Shown one piece after another: positions 5,205 to 7,807 of a stretch of DNA of 7,807 nucleotides. The notes under the pieces were generated by a model. The model saw only the letters and a list, made by a program, of their open reading frames with translations. It was not told the DNA's origin and did not search any database. Positions within the stretch are counted from its first letter, which is position 1. Every line of letters begins with the position of its first letter. The stretch is from NCBI GenBank assembly GCA_003978875.1, contig QNXQ01000126.1:1-7807 (forward strand), given 5' to 3'. This DNA comes from Aquifex sp. Its GTDB lineage: Bacteria > Aquificota > Aquificia > Aquificales > Aquificaceae. A program made the translations under genes and the position numbers.

Positions 5205-6710
5205 ATGGAAAAGATGAGTTTTGAATTTCCTTTCATATCGGTTTCAATAGCCATTCCTATAGTCTTTTCCTTTTTAATACTTCTATTTAAGGAGAAGTTT
5301 GCAAAATACATAGCTCTTCTGGGAACGGGACTTACTTTTTTAGTTTCGGTAATAGCACTTACTTGGTTTGACTTTTCAAAAACGGATGTAGTCCAGTTTT
5401 ATGAGGAATACACAATCCTTAAAGAATTAGGGGTAAAACTTTCTCTGGGTGCAGATGGACTTTCCTTGCTTATGTATATACTTACTACTTTGGTATCCCT
5501 TGTAGCGGTTATATGGTCTATAGGAGATGAAAAAATAAAAACTCGCTTGAAGGAGTATTACATAGCTTTTCTACTTACGGAGTCCTTTGTTATTGGAGTC
5601 TTTACAACCTTTGATTTGATTGTCTTTTACGTATTCTACGAGCTTACTCTTTTGCCGATGCTATTTGTTATCGGTATATGGGGTTATAAACTTAGACTAT
5701 ATTCAGCTTACAAATTCTTTGTATACATATTCATTTCATCTCTTTTCCTACTTTTAGGTATAGCTTCATTATCGGTTTTCCATTTCAAGGAGAAGGGGAA
5801 TTTCACATTCAATTACTTTGAGCTTTTGAACTTAAACATTCCCAACGGTTTTGAAATTTTCCTGTTTTTGCTCTTCTTTATAGCCTTTGCAGTAAAGACT
5901 CCAATAGTTCCATTCCACACGTGGCTTCCCGATGCACACGGTGAGGCTCCTACAGCAGGTTCCGTTGTTCTGGCTGCAATCTTGCTTAAAATGGGAACTT
6001 ACGCTTTGGTCAGGTTCAACATAGGGCTATTCCCAGAAGCAGCTACGACTCTCGCTCCTTATTTGGTGGCTCTGGGTATTTACTCAATAATAATGGCTTC
6101 GTGGATGACCATATCCCAGACGAATATAAAAAGGTTCGTCGCTTATTCCTCGGTATCCCATATGGGTTTCGTAGTTACAGCTATGTTCCTTTTAACTATG
6201 GAAGGCTTAAGGGCTTCCGTCATAGAAATGTTTGCTCACGGTCTTACAAGTGCAGGACTTTTTATGGTTGCAGGATTTGTATACAATCGTCTCCATACCT
6301 TTAACTTTTCGAGTTTAAGAGGTGCTATTAAGTTTATGCCTCTTTTTGCAACAATTACTGCAGCTATAGCTTTTGCTGCTATGGGATTACCCGGTGGTTC
6401 CTCTTTCTGGGGTAAGTTCCTTACAGTTGTAGCTGCGAGAGAGTATTCAACTGCGTTGGCTCTCGTAGTAATAGTAGCTGCTTTCTTCAGCGGTGCTTAT
6501 GTGCTTTACTTTATGAAAACTCTGTATTTGGATGTCAGGGAAGAAGGTATTCTTATGCACTTTAGAGATGTAAATGGGTATGCATTGATGGCATTTTTGA
6601 TGATAGTTATTCCCGTTATTCTGGTTGGATTCGTTCCGTTTATCTTCTTTGCCTTCTATGAAGGTGTAATTGAGCATCTATTGAAATATATCCTCAAACT
6701 GCCTTTCTGA
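5205..6710 (+). CDS. nuoM: NADH-quinone oxidoreductase subunit M (ND4 homologue, middle proton pump)
   Basis: Antiporter-like membrane subunit between NuoL and NuoN, 501 residues (family about 480-520) with about 14 helices. Family blocks: FYELTLLPM with E146 (E. coli E144), AVKTPIVPFHTWLPDAHGEAP with K231 (E. coli K234) and H238, ILLKMGTY with K262 (E. coli K265), and MFAHGLTSAGLF with H345 (E. coli H348). The HGEAPTAGSV form after LPDAH separates NuoM from NuoL and NuoN. The constant offset of three places K404, in GLPGGSSFWGKF, opposite the conserved E407 of E. coli, so a key acidic residue is Lys here. The same motif has Ser instead of Gly before Phe401. AGGGG at 5192-5196, overlapping the nuoL stop, is 8 bases before the ATG at 5205. 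A second ATG at 5214 is less well placed. A 12-base gap follows nuoL. Confidence 0.96.
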   Translation: MEKMSFEFPFISVSIAIPIVFSFLILLFKEKFAKYIALLGTGLTFLVSVIALTWFDFSKTDVVQFYEEYTILKELGVKLSLGADGLSLLMYILTTLVSLVAVIWSIGDEKIKTRLKEYYIAFLLTESFVIGVFTTFDLIVFYVFYELTLLPMLFVIGIWGYKLRLYSAYKFFVYIFISSLFLLLGIASLSVFHFKEKGNFTFNYFELLNLNIPNGFEIFLFLLFFIAFAVKTPIVPFHTWLPDAHGEAPTAGSVVLAAILLKMGTYALVRFNIGLFPEAATTLAPYLVALGIYSIIMASWMTISQTNIKRFVAYSSVSHMGFVVTAMFLLTMEGLRASVIEMFAHGLTSAGLFMVAGFVYNRLHTFNFSSLRGAIKFMPLFATITAAIAFAAMGLPGGSSFWGKFLTVVAAREYSTALALVVIVAAFFSGAYVLYFMKTLYLDVREEGILMHFRDVNGYALMAFLMIVIPVILVGFVPFIFFAFYEGVIEHLLKYILKLPF

Positions 6711-6712
6711 GG

Positions 6713-6716
6713 GGAG
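6713..6716 (+). promoter_or_regulatory. Ribosome binding site before the tandem ATGATG of nuoN
   Basis: GGAG, within GGGGAG, lies 3 bases before the first ATG (6720) and 6 bases before the second (6723). The second has the more usual spacing and is preferred. The two choices differ by a single Met. Confidence 0.65.
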
Positions 6717-6722
6717 TGAATG

Positions 6723-7807
6723 ATGGATTTAAGGGCATTGATAGGAGCTATAGAGATACCCGACTTAAAGAAGTTCCTACCGGAGCTAATTTTACTTGGC
6801 TTAGCTTTCCTACTGTTTACCCTTGACCTGATTCTCAAAAAGAGGGATAAAAGGTTAGTTCTATCTTTAGTAAGCTATCTGGGTTACTTTGCGGTTCTTT
6901 TATCCCTGCTTATCCCTTGGAGATATCCGGGTGATACCTTCTATGGAAACTTTACTAACGACCCTTTAGCGGTTACCATCAAAGTTTTCGCGGTATTAAT
7001 TACTTTAGCCATACTACCTCTTGTTAATAACTACTACAGTTCTAAAAAGTCTTTCTACGGAGAGTTTTTCTATATTCTTGCTTTCACATTACTCGGTGTA
7101 TTCATTCTTTCCTCTTCCTATAACTTGATAATTCTATATGTATCGTTGGAACTAGTTTCTGTAGGTTTTTACATACTCACCGCTCTCCTTAGAGGTTCTA
7201 CTGAGTCAAAAGAAGGTGCTTTTAAGTATTTAATCTTAGGTGGTCTTTCCATAGCTCTTGCATCCTACGGTGCTGCATTTATGTACATTTATGCGGGAAG
7301 TATCGATTTGAGGGAGATTTTGACTTATCAGGGTAAGGATGTCCATTACCTTATCCTGGGACTCGTTTTCTTCCTTATAGGTCTTGCGGTAAAAATAGGG
7401 GCTGTTCCTTTCCATTATTGGCTACCAGATGCATATCAAGGAGCTCCTACACCCATTACAGCCCTTATGGCTTCGGTTGGAAAGCTTGCTTTCTTCATAC
7501 CCATAGTAAGGGTAGTTCCTTTGGTTGAAGAAAAATTTGTCATGGTTTGGACCATTACAGTCGGACTGATAGCGGCTCTCACGATGCTCTACGGTAACTT
7601 TGTTGCCCTTGTACAGAAGAACGTAAAGAGACTTCTTGCGTATTCTTCTATTGCTCACTCGGGATACATTCTTGCTGCAGCAGCTGTTTCCAAAGTAATA
7701 GGAATGGAAGCGGTAATTTATTTCCTTGTAGCCTACCATTTTAGTCTCAGGAAAATACTTATTACCAAGTTCCCTTATGTCAAGATAATGGAGACCATCT
7801 GGGTCAT
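6723..7807 (+). CDS. nuoN: NADH-quinone oxidoreductase subunit N (ND2 homologue), 3' end outside window
   Basis: Antiporter-like subunit closest to NuoK and NuoJ, third of the three pumps. The frame runs from the ATG at 6723 (or 6720) to the window end without a stop, 361 codons; the family is usually about 460-490. Conserved features: E143 in LYVSLELVSVGFYILT, K224 in AVKIGAVPFHYWLPDAYQGAP (221-241), where the YQGAP form marks NuoN, K254 in SVGKLAFF, and NVKRLLAYSSIAHSGYIL (300-317). Up to VIYFLVAY (331-338) the match is good. From about H339 (7737) the sequence becomes HFSLRKILITKFPYVK, charged where a hydrophobic helix ending in a GAF-like motif is expected, so the last ~70 bases may not be genuine nuoN. 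The TM12 lysine region would lie beyond the window. The identity of the first 338 residues is secure; the tail is doubtful. Confidence 0.93.
   Translation, partial: MDLRALIGAIEIPDLKKFLPELILLGLAFLLFTLDLILKKRDKRLVLSLVSYLGYFAVLLSLLIPWRYPGDTFYGNFTNDPLAVTIKVFAVLITLAILPLVNNYYSSKKSFYGEFFYILAFTLLGVFILSSSYNLIILYVSLELVSVGFYILTALLRGSTESKEGAFKYLILGGLSIALASYGAAFMYIYAGSIDLREILTYQGKDVHYLILGLVFFLIGLAVKIGAVPFHYWLPDAYQGAPTPITALMASVGKLAFFIPIVRVVPLVEEKFVMVWTITVGLIAALTMLYGNFVALVQKNVKRLLAYSSIAHSGYILAAAAVSKVIGMEAVIYFLVAYHFSLRKILITKFPYVKIMETIWV

Noticed and set aside
680..7736. The antiporter-like genes as a Mrp-type sodium/proton antiporter or a membrane-bound hydrogenase
   Set aside because: NuoI, NuoJ and NuoK with separate, correctly ordered NuoL, NuoM and NuoN form the complex I set, and no hydrogenase or Mrp-specific small subunits are present.
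7422..7739. Minus-strand open frame opposite nuoN as a gene
   Set aside because: From 7422 to 7739 it mirrors well-conserved nuoN codons. Only the part beyond 7739 is of interest, as a hint of joined foreign DNA, and it is reported separately.

Overview
This window is a tightly packed, single-strand stretch of bacterial DNA. It holds the 3' half of argH (argininosuccinate lyase) followed by seven genes for the membrane arm of respiratory complex I (NADH-quinone oxidoreductase, NDH-1), in the order nuoH-nuoI-nuoJ-nuoK-nuoL-nuoM-nuoN. All genes read on the + strand. The last one, nuoN, runs off the right end. I see no tRNA, rRNA, CRISPR array, insertion sequence or attachment site, and no gap between genes longer than about 72 bases.

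The likely source is a thermophile of the Aquificales (Aquifex-like). Ile is often ATA, Arg is almost always AGA/AGG, Lys and Glu are abundant, and ribosome binding sites are strong and purine-rich. From memory, Aquifex aeolicus has more than one set of nuo genes and has argH next to one nuoH copy. The assignment is an inference; no database was searched.

Layout: argH ends at 679. A 72-base gap (680-751) holds a short direct repeat, an 8-bp palindrome and a weak candidate promoter. nuoH (752-1801) starts the operon, and nuoI follows after 6 bases. nuoJ overlaps the nuoI stop by one base, nuoK overlaps nuoJ by 20 bases, nuoL starts 1 base after nuoK, nuoM 12 bases after nuoL, and nuoN 9-12 bases after nuoM. 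Every gene has a visible Shine-Dalgarno sequence, often inside the previous gene. This is typical of one co-transcribed and translationally coupled unit.

How the genes work together: NuoH anchors the quinone pocket. NuoI carries two [4Fe-4S] clusters that pass electrons towards it. NuoJ and NuoK form the central proton path. NuoL, NuoM and NuoN are the three antiporter-like proton pumps. No nuoA-G gene lies upstream of nuoH, so the peripheral arm and NuoA must be encoded elsewhere.

The most notable points are: (1) nuoL is written in two contrasting codon 'dialects' within one reading frame; (2) NuoM has Lys where the family has a conserved Glu in the broken helix TM12; (3) the last ~70 bases of the window do not look like NuoN even though the frame stays open, which suggests a rearrangement or a chimeric end; (4) NuoI, NuoJ, NuoL and NuoH show smaller departures from family motifs. 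I see no wholly new system here.
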